5,055 bases of DNA, taken from assembly GCA_030040055.1 (NCBI GenBank), contig JASHUK010000171.1:1-5055 (forward strand), given 5' to 3'. This DNA comes from Nitrososphaerales archaeon (GTDB taxonomy: Archaea; Thermoproteota; Nitrososphaeria; Nitrososphaerales; Gagatemarchaeaceae). A model generated the notes under the pieces. It was not told where the DNA came from and did no database searches. It saw only the letters and a list, made by a program, of their open reading frames with translations. Positions 1 through 5,055 of the stretch are shown one piece after another; positions within the stretch are counted from its first letter, which is position 1; every line of letters starts with the position of its first letter. A program made the position numbers and the translations under genes.

Positions 1-122
1 AGAGCCCTTCCGATCTTCTCGACTTCCTGTCTTCCCGCCACGGTCAAAGGCCTCTCTCGGTCCCTTGCCATGGCTGTTAGCCTCTTCCCCGCTTCGCCGT
101 GCCTCAAGAGAAAGAGGTCCAA
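1..122 (-). CDS. sixA: SixA-type phosphohistidine phosphatase, N-terminal fragment (runs off left edge)
   Basis: Reading the minus strand from a TTG at 122-120 gives 40 codons that continue off the window. The first residues are MDLFLLRHGEAGKR, with the histidine phosphatase RHG motif at residues 7-9; His8 would be the phosphorylated catalytic residue, the same position as in E. coli SixA. Next comes RERPLTVAGRQEVEKIGRA, matching the family's RPLT..G..E....G..L block. SixA enzymes are small (about 150-160 residues) cytoplasmic phosphatases that remove phosphate from phosphohistidine on signalling or phosphotransfer proteins. A TGA lies directly upstream of the TTG in frame. Later start codons would remove the first beta strand or the RHG motif, so TTG is the only sensible start. 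The gene is divergent from the CHAD gene. The family call is strong; the substrate is unknown, and the rest of the protein, including the second catalytic His, is outside the window. Confidence 0.85.
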   Translation of the reverse strand, partial: MDLFLLRHGEAGKRLTAMARDRERPLTVAGRQEVEKIGRA

Positions 123-211
123 TCAGGCCCCAGCCGTGCCCACACCGATCAGGAGGGACCGCACAGCTCCCCCTTACGACAGAAGTATTTCAGGAAAGTC
201 CCTTTTTCACC
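123..211. promoter_or_regulatory. Divergent intergenic region between sixA and the CHAD gene
   Basis: This is the short non-coding gap between two divergent genes, so promoters for both should lie here or just inside. An AT-rich box around 183-191 (AAGTATTTC) is centred about 25 bases upstream of the ATG at 212, the spacing expected for a leaderless archaeal transcript. On the opposite strand it reads GAAATACTT and could equally serve sixA with a leader of a few tens of bases. A purine stretch AGGAAAG at 192-198 is too far from 212 to be a convincing Shine-Dalgarno. No clear operator was found. The match to a TATA box is weak, so this is a positional inference. Confidence 0.3.
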
Positions 212-1105
212 ATGATTCAGCACCGGCTCTATAGCCGCCATACCCGCCATCCGGGCCGGGGAGTCGGGAGAACCGCCCAGTTTTTGTCCAAGGGCCAGAG
301 GGCAGCGCCCGTGGTCACACTCGAGGCGAGTCCGGGACAGTTTTCGAGGCAGTTTGAGAGGGACCTGAGGCAGCTGAAGGACGTCGCGGGAAGGCTTGCC
401 GACGCTCCGGACGGGGAAGCCGTCCACGACCTGCGGGTGGCTGCGAGAAGGGCTCAGGCGATGTGCACCCTGCTCCCCAAGCGCGCGAGGTCCGGAAAGC
501 TTTGCGAGTTCGAGTCGTCATTGAAGGCGGCACTGAAGGGGACGTCCAGGGCGAGGGACCTCGACATCCTCGCAGCCACGCTGAACGACCACCTCCGAGG
601 GCTCCCTCCGGGCATGTCGTCGCTGCTTGCAGAAGGGCGCCGGTCTGCCATAGAAGCGGCGAGAGCTACGGGGGCGGCCCTCTCTGCGGCAACCCTTCCT
701 GAAACAGGAGAGATCAAGGTCGGCCGCGGGCTCACGAAGAGGCTCAGAAAGCGTGCGGAGAGGAGGCGCCAAAGGGTCGAGAGGCTCCTCGGCGAGGTCG
801 TGGCCGACGAAACCGAGGTTGAGGCGCTGCACTCCCTCCGCAAGGAGACCAAGAAGCTGCGATACTTACTGGAGGTCGCAGACGAGCCTCCAGTGGGGGT
901 CGGCGAGCTCGAGGCATGGCAGAGGGACCTGGGCGCCATCCACGACCTGGACGTCGCCATCGACTACGTCCGCGACAGCAGGCTGAGGTTCGACAAGCGG
1001 GACCTTTTGGCCGGGCTGGGAGAGGCAAGGCGCTCGGCATATGCGCGCTTCATGAAGGGATACAAATCGGGGGTCCTCCGCGCATTGAAGTCTTCCCTGA
1101 GCTGA
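212..1105 (+). CDS. CHAD-domain protein (predicted polyphosphate-binding)
   Basis: This is a 297-residue, strongly basic helical protein with both halves of the duplicated CHAD helical bundle. The first half has VHDLRVAARR (His72 counted from ATG 212) and SRARDLD (about residues 113-118). The second half has LHSLRKETKKLRYLLE (His207) and WQRDLGAIHDLD (His244). The two His-x-x-x-R/K helices are the conserved histidine, alpha-helical signature of the family. An Arg/Lys-rich helix near residues 173-192 would suit a polyanion ligand. CHAD domains are known to bind inorganic polyphosphate and often sit near polyphosphate or SixA genes, as here. Start: an in-frame TTG at 65 would overlap sixA on the other strand and is rejected. 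ATG 212 has an AT box at leaderless spacing. GTG 311, preceded by AGAGGG and only about 38 residues before His72's motif, is a serious alternative giving 264 residues. The first 33 residues from ATG 212 show no conserved feature. No CYTH (triphosphate tunnel) domain is fused to it. Confidence 0.87.
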   Translation: MIQHRLYSRHTRHPGRGVGRTAQFLSKGQRAAPVVTLEASPGQFSRQFERDLRQLKDVAGRLADAPDGEAVHDLRVAARRAQAMCTLLPKRARSGKLCEFESSLKAALKGTSRARDLDILAATLNDHLRGLPPGMSSLLAEGRRSAIEAARATGAALSAATLPETGEIKVGRGLTKRLRKRAERRRQRVERLLGEVVADETEVEALHSLRKETKKLRYLLEVADEPPVGVGELEAWQRDLGAIHDLDVAIDYVRDSRLRFDKRDLLAGLGEARRSAYARFMKGYKSGVLRALKSSLS

Positions 1106-1123
1106 AAAGAAAGCACACTCGTG

Positions 1124-1139
1124 TCCTTCTCTATCTTCT
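1124..1139 (+). terminator. Pyrimidine-rich tract after the CHAD gene (weak terminator candidate)
   Basis: A 16-base run of only T and C apart from one A starts 18 bases after the CHAD stop codon. Archaeal transcription often ends at T-rich tracts without a hairpin, so this could terminate the CHAD transcript. The tract is C-interrupted and has no stem in front of it, so read-through into the AbrB-PhoU gene is equally possible. Confidence 0.2.
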
Positions 1140-1183
1140 ATGTTGACTCCCGTGGAATACGATTCCCCCATATTCTCTGTCGG

Positions 1184-1225
1184 ATTAGCTTTAGAGCCCG
1201 ACGCAGCTTCGGCGACGAAGCGGGC
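1184..1225 (+). promoter_or_regulatory. Possible promoter of the AbrB-PhoU gene
   Basis: ATTAGCTTTAGAG at 1184-1196 is the most AT-rich stretch just upstream of the ATG at 1226. TTTAGA at 1190-1195 lies about 33 bases before that ATG, which would give a start site only a few bases upstream, i.e. a nearly leaderless message. No Shine-Dalgarno precedes 1226, which agrees with that idea. A short inverted repeat, GGAAT-ACG-ATTCC (1154-1166), lies just upstream and could be an operator. All of this is low-confidence pattern reading. Confidence 0.25.
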
Positions 1226-2299
1226 ATGCTGGTCAAGCAAGAACGAGAGAGGCGAAAGCTCCAGATCTCCGGCAAGTCGTCGTGCATGGTGGCGCTGCCC
1301 AAGAAGTGGGTCAGGGAAATGGGAATGGAGCAGGGCTCAGAGGTGACGATAACCAGGCTCAGTTCGACGTCGCTTCTCGTCAGCGCCCAGCCTGAGACCT
1401 CTCAGGGCGGAGGGAGGGAGGCGATAATCGAGGTCGCGGCCGAAGAGCTCCCCGAAGCCATCTTCAGGAAGATCGTTTCACTGTACGTGCTCGGTTACAG
1501 CAGGATAATGATAGAGGGGCCGAAGGGCTTCTTGGGCGCGTCGAAGAAGCTGACTCTGAAGGACCTTGTCAGGAGACACCTGATCGGGACGGAAGGCGTC
1601 GTGGAGTCCAGGGACCGGCTGTCCATTCACGTCCTCTTGGGCTACTCGGAGCTGAGCGTGGAGAACGCCCTCAAGAAGATGCTGCTGATAATCGACTCGC
1701 TGATGAGGGACGCGGCCCAGGCCTTGGAGACGGCCGACCCCGTCCCTGCGGACATGACCTCAGACCGGCAGGACGAAGTGGGAAGGTTCGGACTCTACGT
1801 GGTCCGGCAGCTCAATCTTTCTCTGAACCAAGGGGTGCTCCCCGACCTGAAGCTCGAGAACAGGGACACGCTCGGCTACATACTCGTCGCCAGGATACTG
1901 GAACGGATCGCATCCCACGCCGCGAACCTGTCGAAGGCTGCGGGGAACATCGAGAAGCCGCTCGCGAGGCCCTTGGCAACGAAACTGATGTCGATGACCG
2001 ACGAGGTGTGCGGACTGGTGGACGAGGCCCTGCTCTCCCTCTTCAAGAGGGACCACGCCGGAGCAGACAGGCTGGTGGAGAAGGCAAGGGCCTTCGTCGA
2101 AAGGGAGTCCGAAGCGATCGGCTCGCTCGAAGGTGGCTCTAGCCGCACTTCCTACACGCTACACGTCCTGATGGACTCCCAGAGGCGCGTCGCTGAATAC
2201 GCCAAGGATATCGCCGAGGCTGTGCTCGACATGACGGTAGAAAGGACCCTCCAGGAGAGGGAGCCCGAGGAACCGCAGCTGATGCAGGCACTGGCCTAG
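1226..2299 (+). CDS. phoU: AbrB-PhoU fusion phosphate-uptake regulator
   Basis: This 357-residue protein starts with a SpoVT/AbrB swapped-hairpin DNA-binding domain at about residues 11-55 (RKLQISGKSSCMVALPKKWV, then GMEQGSEVTIT). A linker region with the GREAIIEV and YVLGYSRIMIEG blocks follows, then a helical PhoU part from about residue 145 to 340. The PhoU metal-motif positions read LERIASHAANL (Glu226, Ser230) and RRVAEYAKDIAEAV (Glu324), so the usual Asp is Ser in one repeat and Glu in the other. Proteins of this architecture are common in archaea and annotated as phosphate uptake regulators: PhoU senses Pst transporter status and the AbrB part is expected to bind DNA. The reading frame is open from GTG 1121, but the extra 35 residues carry no conserved feature and span the likely promoter; the AbrB domain begins soon after ATG 1226, so that start is chosen. 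It lies 120 bases after the CHAD gene and 148 bases before pstS, which is its likely target. The family is clear; the regulated genes are inferred from context. Confidence 0.88.
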   Translation: MLVKQERERRKLQISGKSSCMVALPKKWVREMGMEQGSEVTITRLSSTSLLVSAQPETSQGGGREAIIEVAAEELPEAIFRKIVSLYVLGYSRIMIEGPKGFLGASKKLTLKDLVRRHLIGTEGVVESRDRLSIHVLLGYSELSVENALKKMLLIIDSLMRDAAQALETADPVPADMTSDRQDEVGRFGLYVVRQLNLSLNQGVLPDLKLENRDTLGYILVARILERIASHAANLSKAAGNIEKPLARPLATKLMSMTDEVCGLVDEALLSLFKRDHAGADRLVEKARAFVERESEAIGSLEGGSSRTSYTLHVLMDSQRRVAEYAKDIAEAVLDMTVERTLQEREPEEPQLMQALA

Positions 2300-2341
2300 C
2301 GCCGTCCTGCCCGCTGCTACTGCCGAAGGAGTCTCAATGCG

Positions 2342-2377
2342 TCGGCTTACGCCGAATGGTGGTTCTCTATTTCTTCC
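2342..2377 (+). terminator. Hairpin plus T-rich tract after the AbrB-PhoU gene
   Basis: TCGGC (2342-2346) and GCCGA (2351-2355) form a perfect 5-bp stem around the 4-base loop TTAC. Seven bases later comes the pyrimidine-rich tract TTCTCTATTTCTTCC (2363-2377). It lies 42 bases after the stop codon and before the AT-rich pstS promoter region, a sensible place to end the regulator transcript. The stem is short, so the T-rich tract alone may be what matters. Confidence 0.4.
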
Positions 2378-2412
2378 TGGACCTATAGTGAAGTAAGTAG
2401 CTGGTAAGGGAC

Positions 2413-2447
2413 AAACGGCTTTTGATTATCACGGACTAATTAGCCGC
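2413..2447 (+). promoter_or_regulatory. pstS promoter region with palindrome CTAATTAG
   Basis: CTTTTGATTA at 2419-2428 is centred about 25 bases upstream of ATG 2448, the spacing of an archaeal TATA box driving a leaderless transcript that begins at the start codon. The perfect 8-bp palindrome CTAATTAG at 2436-2443 lies between this box and the ATG. There it could be a repressor site covering the start of transcription. Alternatively, TAATTA could itself be the TATA box for a transcript starting at the second in-frame ATG, 2466. There is no Shine-Dalgarno before either ATG. Phosphate control by the neighbouring AbrB-PhoU protein is inferred from location only. Confidence 0.4.
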
Positions 2448-4214
2448 ATGTGGTCGACCTCGCTCATGAAAACATCGGATAATAGTATCCAATCGCGAGG
2501 CGGAAGGAAGACCGCAAGAACTGCGACTCTTCTTTTCCTCGCGACATTGATGCTATCCTCATTCACCTTCATCGCACCAGCAGCAAATGCTGTATCTTAC
2601 TATCCATACACGATCCAAGTTGGAGGCTCGACACTGGTTCAACCGCTCGCCCAGATCTGGGCGACCGCGTTCAACTCGGTCTCCAGCGGGGCAGTGTCTG
2701 TCAACTACGCAGGGGTCGGAAGCACGACTGGTATCGCGAACCTTGAGAGCCACATCTACGAATACGCGGGAAGCGACGTCGCCCTGACAAATGCTCAGGA
2801 AGTAGCCCTTTCCCCGAAGGGGGGAATCGTGCAGTTCCCTGACGCCCTAGCAGGGGCCGCGATCATCTACAACGTCGCAGTCACCCCGTCGTCGGCGGTT
2901 CTCCACTTCAACGGTACCGTCCTAGCTGCGATATTCCTGGGGCAGATTGCCAACTGGCAGAACGCCAACATCACCCAGCTCAACCCGGGCGTAACCTTCC
3001 CTAACGAAGCCATCACGCCGACCTGGAGGACTGGAGGCAGCGGCACGACCAACGCCTTCACCAGCTTCCTGAACAAGACCAGCGGTCCGACGGGAGACTG
3101 GCAGGTTGCCTACAGCGACGGCCTCATCAGCACCCACGGATGCCCGTGCTACGGCACGACCTGGCCCATCCAGTCGGTAGGGCAGGGCGAGAGCGGCAGC
3201 GCAGGTGTCACAGCGGGCGTCGAGGGCACTGCGGGCGCCATCGGCTACGTGGATACGTACTACGGGCTGAACGCCGGGCTGAAGGAAGCATACATCAAGA
3301 ACTCGGCAGGGAACTACGAGCAGCCATCAGTGGCCACCATCTCAGCTGCAGCGGCAGCTGACTCAGGCATAATCGCCCACGACCTCACCTACGAGATCAC
3401 CGACGCTCCCGGATCTACCTCATACCCAATCTCCACTTACACCTACGCCCTGATATGGGGCAATCAGACTGCCAGCACCTGTCCAGGTGCGACAGAATGC
3501 TTCCAGCAGGGATACGACACTGTGCTCTTCCTGGTCTACGCGATCACCACTGGACAGAACTTCGGCCCCGGCCTGTACTACGCGCCTCTTCCGCAGGCAG
3601 TAGTCACCGCCGACGAAGCCAGAATCGCGACGATCAACTACCTGGGAACTCCATTCCTCACATTCACGACCAACAGCGTATCTTGCGCCACGAGCCCGGT
3701 GACCGTTGGTAAGCCCACCATCTGCACTTCCACCATAGGGGCGGGAGCGCCGAAGGGGACAATCAGCTGGTCCTCGAGCAGCGTCGGAACCTTCAAGGCT
3801 ACGACCAAGGTCCCGGCAAGCGGGTCAAGCAGGAACGTATACCACCCCACAATCGCGAACACGCCAGTGACCATCACAGCAGACTACTACAGCAGCGCCG
3901 GCACCGTGGCTGGCATAGGAACATTCTCCCTCTCGGTATCGCAAGTGACGGCCAGAACGGTCGTTACCTGCTCCGCGATCAAGTGCAGCGTCCGCGTGAT
4001 CGGCTATCAGCCGACCGGGACGGTGACCTTCTCGCAGGCTGGGACAGGAGTGGTGTCCTTCAGCAACTCCGGCCAGTGTACTCTGGTCAGGGGAAGCTGC
4101 TACGTCAGCGTCAGCGCTGTGTCACCTGGTAGCGACACGATCCAGGGTACGTACAGTGGCGATGTCAACAACGCCGCTGGCACTCCGGGCAGTCGCACAG
4201 TCAACGTACGCTAG
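2448..4214 (+). CDS. pstS: PstS phosphate ABC transporter substrate-binding protein with C-terminal Ig-like domains
   Basis: This 588-residue secreted protein has a basic N-region (RGGRKTAR, 17-24), a hydrophobic core (about 26-43) and an ANA signal-peptidase site ending at residue 48. Residues about 50-400 form a PstS-type periplasmic-binding fold: VGGSTLVQPL (58-67), GVGSTTG with Ser92, GSDVAL with Asp110, WRTGGSGTT (193-201), and AGAIGYVD with the downstream YPIST block. These match the phosphate ligand loops of E. coli PstS except that the Asp of R-x-D-G-S-G-T is Gly196. From about 403 to the end lie two beta-rich segments of roughly 90 residues that resemble bacterial Ig-like repeats; the second ends in a TYSGDVNN-like motif. 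All ten cysteines occur as close pairs (232/234, 345/351, 413/426, 508/513, 544/551), suggesting disulfides outside the cell. Four N-x-T sequons (N155, N174, N209, N339) lie in the binding domain. There is no lipobox and no C-terminal membrane anchor. ATG 2448 fits the promoter spacing; ATG 2466 would also keep the signal peptide. The permease genes are not in the window. Confidence 0.92.
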   Translation: MWSTSLMKTSDNSIQSRGGRKTARTATLLFLATLMLSSFTFIAPAANAVSYYPYTIQVGGSTLVQPLAQIWATAFNSVSSGAVSVNYAGVGSTTGIANLESHIYEYAGSDVALTNAQEVALSPKGGIVQFPDALAGAAIIYNVAVTPSSAVLHFNGTVLAAIFLGQIANWQNANITQLNPGVTFPNEAITPTWRTGGSGTTNAFTSFLNKTSGPTGDWQVAYSDGLISTHGCPCYGTTWPIQSVGQGESGSAGVTAGVEGTAGAIGYVDTYYGLNAGLKEAYIKNSAGNYEQPSVATISAAAAADSGIIAHDLTYEITDAPGSTSYPISTYTYALIWGNQTASTCPGATECFQQGYDTVLFLVYAITTGQNFGPGLYYAPLPQAVVTADEARIATINYLGTPFLTFTTNSVSCATSPVTVGKPTICTSTIGAGAPKGTISWSSSSVGTFKATTKVPASGSSRNVYHPTIANTPVTITADYYSSAGTVAGIGTFSLSVSQVTARTVVTCSAIKCSVRVIGYQPTGTVTFSQAGTGVVSFSNSGQCTLVRGSCYVSVSAVSPGSDTIQGTYSGDVNNAAGTPGSRTVNVR

Positions 4215-4229
4215 AGTCCAAAGAAAGTT

Positions 4230-4269
4230 GTCCTGGCCTGAACGGGCCAGGGCTCCTCTCCTTTTCTGG
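4230..4269. terminator. Strong hairpin between convergent pstS and pstB, probably bidirectional
   Basis: CCTGGCC (4232-4238) and GGCCAGG (4245-4251) make a perfect 7-bp stem. Two G-T wobbles and one more G-C pair extend it to 10 bp over 4230-4253 with a GAAC loop. On the plus strand it is followed at once by TCCTCTCCTTTTCT. On the minus strand the same stem is followed by AACTTTCTTT. It starts 16 bases after the pstS stop and lies between two convergent genes, so it can end both transcripts. Confidence 0.65.
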
Positions 4270-4353
4270 TCTATAGGAAAGCGGTTCCGTTCCCGAATGC
4301 TACAGCCAGGTTCCGGTCAATCCGCTTGAACTAGCAGGGGCGACCTTGACGAC

Positions 4354-5055
4354 TTAGCCGAACTTGCCGGTGACGTATCGTTCAGTGAGCTGCTCTCTGG
4401 GGTTAGAGAATATGCTGGTTGTCTGGTCGAACTCGACGAGCTTTCCGAGGTACATGAACGCGGTGTAGTCGGCCACCCTTGCGGCCTGCTGCATGTTGTG
4501 GGTCACGATAATGACCGTGAAGTCCTTCTTGAGGACGGCTATCAGCTCCTCTATCTTGGCCGTGGAGGTGGGGTCGAGAGCGGAGCAAGGCTCGTCCATC
4601 AGAATCACTTCGGGCTGGACAGCGAGTGCCCTTGCGATGCAAAGGCGCTGCTGCTGCCCTCCGGATAGGCTCGAGCCTGACCTCTTGACGTCGTCCTTCA
4701 CCTCGTCCCAAAGGTGGACCTTCTCGAGCATGCTCCGTGCTGTCTCCTCCAGTTTCTGCTTGTTTCTGACCCCTGACAGCTTCAGCCCCGCCACGACGTT
4801 GTCGGTGATCGACATGTTGGGGAACGGGTTGGGCTTCTGAAACACCATCCCCACCCTGCGCCTGACATCGGCGGGAACCAGACCTGGGCTGTAGATGTCG
4901 ACCCCATCGAGGAAGATGCTTCCGTAGACCCTCCCCCCCGGGACAAGCTCGTGCATCCTGTTCAGGCACCGAATCAGCGTGGACTTTCCGCAGCCCGACG
5001 GGCCTATGATCGCCGTGACGGTGTTGGGGAGAAACCCCAGGCCGACGTCATAGAG
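4354..5055 (-). CDS. pstB: PstB phosphate ABC transporter ATPase (N-terminus cut by right edge)
   Basis: There are 233 residues before the TAA stop, and the frame stays open to the window edge. Counted from the first codon in the window, the features are Walker A GPSGCGKST (18-26), LNRM as in PstB, the Q-loop FQKPNPFP (Gln73), the ABC signature LSGGQQQRLCIARAL (130-144), Walker B VILMDEP with Glu155, a D-loop SALDP, and the switch THNMQQAAR with His186. The end, RYVTGKFG, is the typical PstB C-terminus. This combination separates PstB from other ABC ATPases. PstB is usually about 250-260 residues, so only some 15-25 N-terminal residues are missing; the ATG at 4956 is internal and lies after Walker A, so it is not the start. 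The protein is the cytoplasmic ATPase that drives phosphate import through PstC/PstA with PstS as receptor. It converges on pstS, so it belongs to a separate transcript; pstC and pstA would be expected beyond the right edge. Confidence 0.96.
   Translation of the reverse strand, partial: LYDVGLGFLPNTVTAIIGPSGCGKSTLIRCLNRMHELVPGGRVYGSIFLDGVDIYSPGLVPADVRRRVGMVFQKPNPFPNMSITDNVVAGLKLSGVRNKQKLEETARSMLEKVHLWDEVKDDVKRSGSSLSGGQQQRLCIARALAVQPEVILMDEPCSALDPTSTAKIEELIAVLKKDFTVIIVTHNMQQAARVADYTAFMYLGKLVEFDQTTSIFSNPREQLTERYVTGKFG

Noticed and set aside
4..16. Resemblance to the end of an Illumina adapter (12 of 13 bases match; CTTCCGATCT exact)
   Set aside because: On the minus strand these bases encode KIGRA within a conserved SixA block that continues the frame smoothly, so it is genuine coding sequence and the likeness is chance.
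65..211. N-terminal extension of the CHAD reading frame from a TTG at 65
   Set aside because: It overlaps the sixA coding sequence on the other strand and encodes no recognisable feature; the CHAD motifs begin far downstream.
454..960. Long minus-strand open frame inside the CHAD gene, and similar antisense or shifted frames in the other genes
   Set aside because: These are shadows of GC-rich coding sequence: Ser/Arg/Pro-rich translations without family motifs, entirely inside well-supported genes.
1121..1225. Start of the AbrB-PhoU protein at GTG 1121
   Set aside because: The extra 35 residues are not AbrB-like and the stretch holds the likely promoter; ATG 1226 directly precedes the AbrB domain.
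2300..2447. Possible small RNA or riboswitch between the regulator gene and pstS
   Set aside because: Apart from the 5-bp hairpin, the T-rich tract and the promoter-like boxes, no extended secondary structure or known riboswitch motif is visible.
4279..4327. Inverted repeat AAGCGG ... CCGCTT after pstS
   Set aside because: Six-base arms separated by 37 bases are easily found by chance and have no T-rich tract or other context; no function can be supported.
4354..4956. PstB starting at the ATG at 4956
   Set aside because: Walker A and the LNR motif lie upstream of it in the same open frame up to the window edge, so this Met is internal (the M of LNRM).

Overview
The window is archaeal DNA and reads as a phosphate/polyphosphate homeostasis neighbourhood. 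Signs of an archaeon are the AbrB-PhoU fusion regulator, heavy use of AGG/AGA for arginine and ATA for isoleucine, start codons without convincing Shine-Dalgarno sequences, and AT-rich boxes about 25 bases upstream of some starts, as expected for leaderless archaeal mRNAs. The DNA is GC-rich with G/C-biased third codon positions. A Nitrososphaeria/Thaumarchaeota-like or Thermoplasmata-like host would fit, but the sequence alone does not decide the lineage.

Layout. Positions 1-122 (minus) hold the N-terminus of a SixA-type phosphohistidine phosphatase that runs off the left edge. It has a TTG start and is easy to miss. A short divergent intergenic region follows, then a CHAD-domain protein (212-1105, plus; alternative start 311). 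Next come a SpoVT/AbrB-PhoU fusion regulator (1226-2299, plus) and, after a hairpin/T-rich terminator candidate and a promoter region, pstS (2448-4214, plus). PstS is a secreted phosphate-binding protein with a C-terminal extension resembling two Ig-like domains. A strong, probably bidirectional terminator hairpin (4230-4269) separates pstS from the convergent pstB (4354 to beyond 5055, minus), whose extreme N-terminus is cut by the right edge.

How the genes may work together (inference). PstS captures extracytoplasmic phosphate and PstB powers its import with permeases that must lie outside the window. The AbrB-PhoU protein is well placed to sense phosphate status and repress or tune the pst genes. 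The CHAD protein is expected to bind polyphosphate, the storage form of imported phosphate. SixA may remove phosphate from a histidine-phosphorylated partner. No mobile element, CRISPR array, tRNA or rRNA was seen. The most unusual points are the SixA/CHAD pair beside Pst regulation, a Gly where phosphate-specific PstS proteins carry a ligand-binding Asp, the cysteine-paired Ig-like tail on PstS, and the split, convergent arrangement of pstS and pstB.
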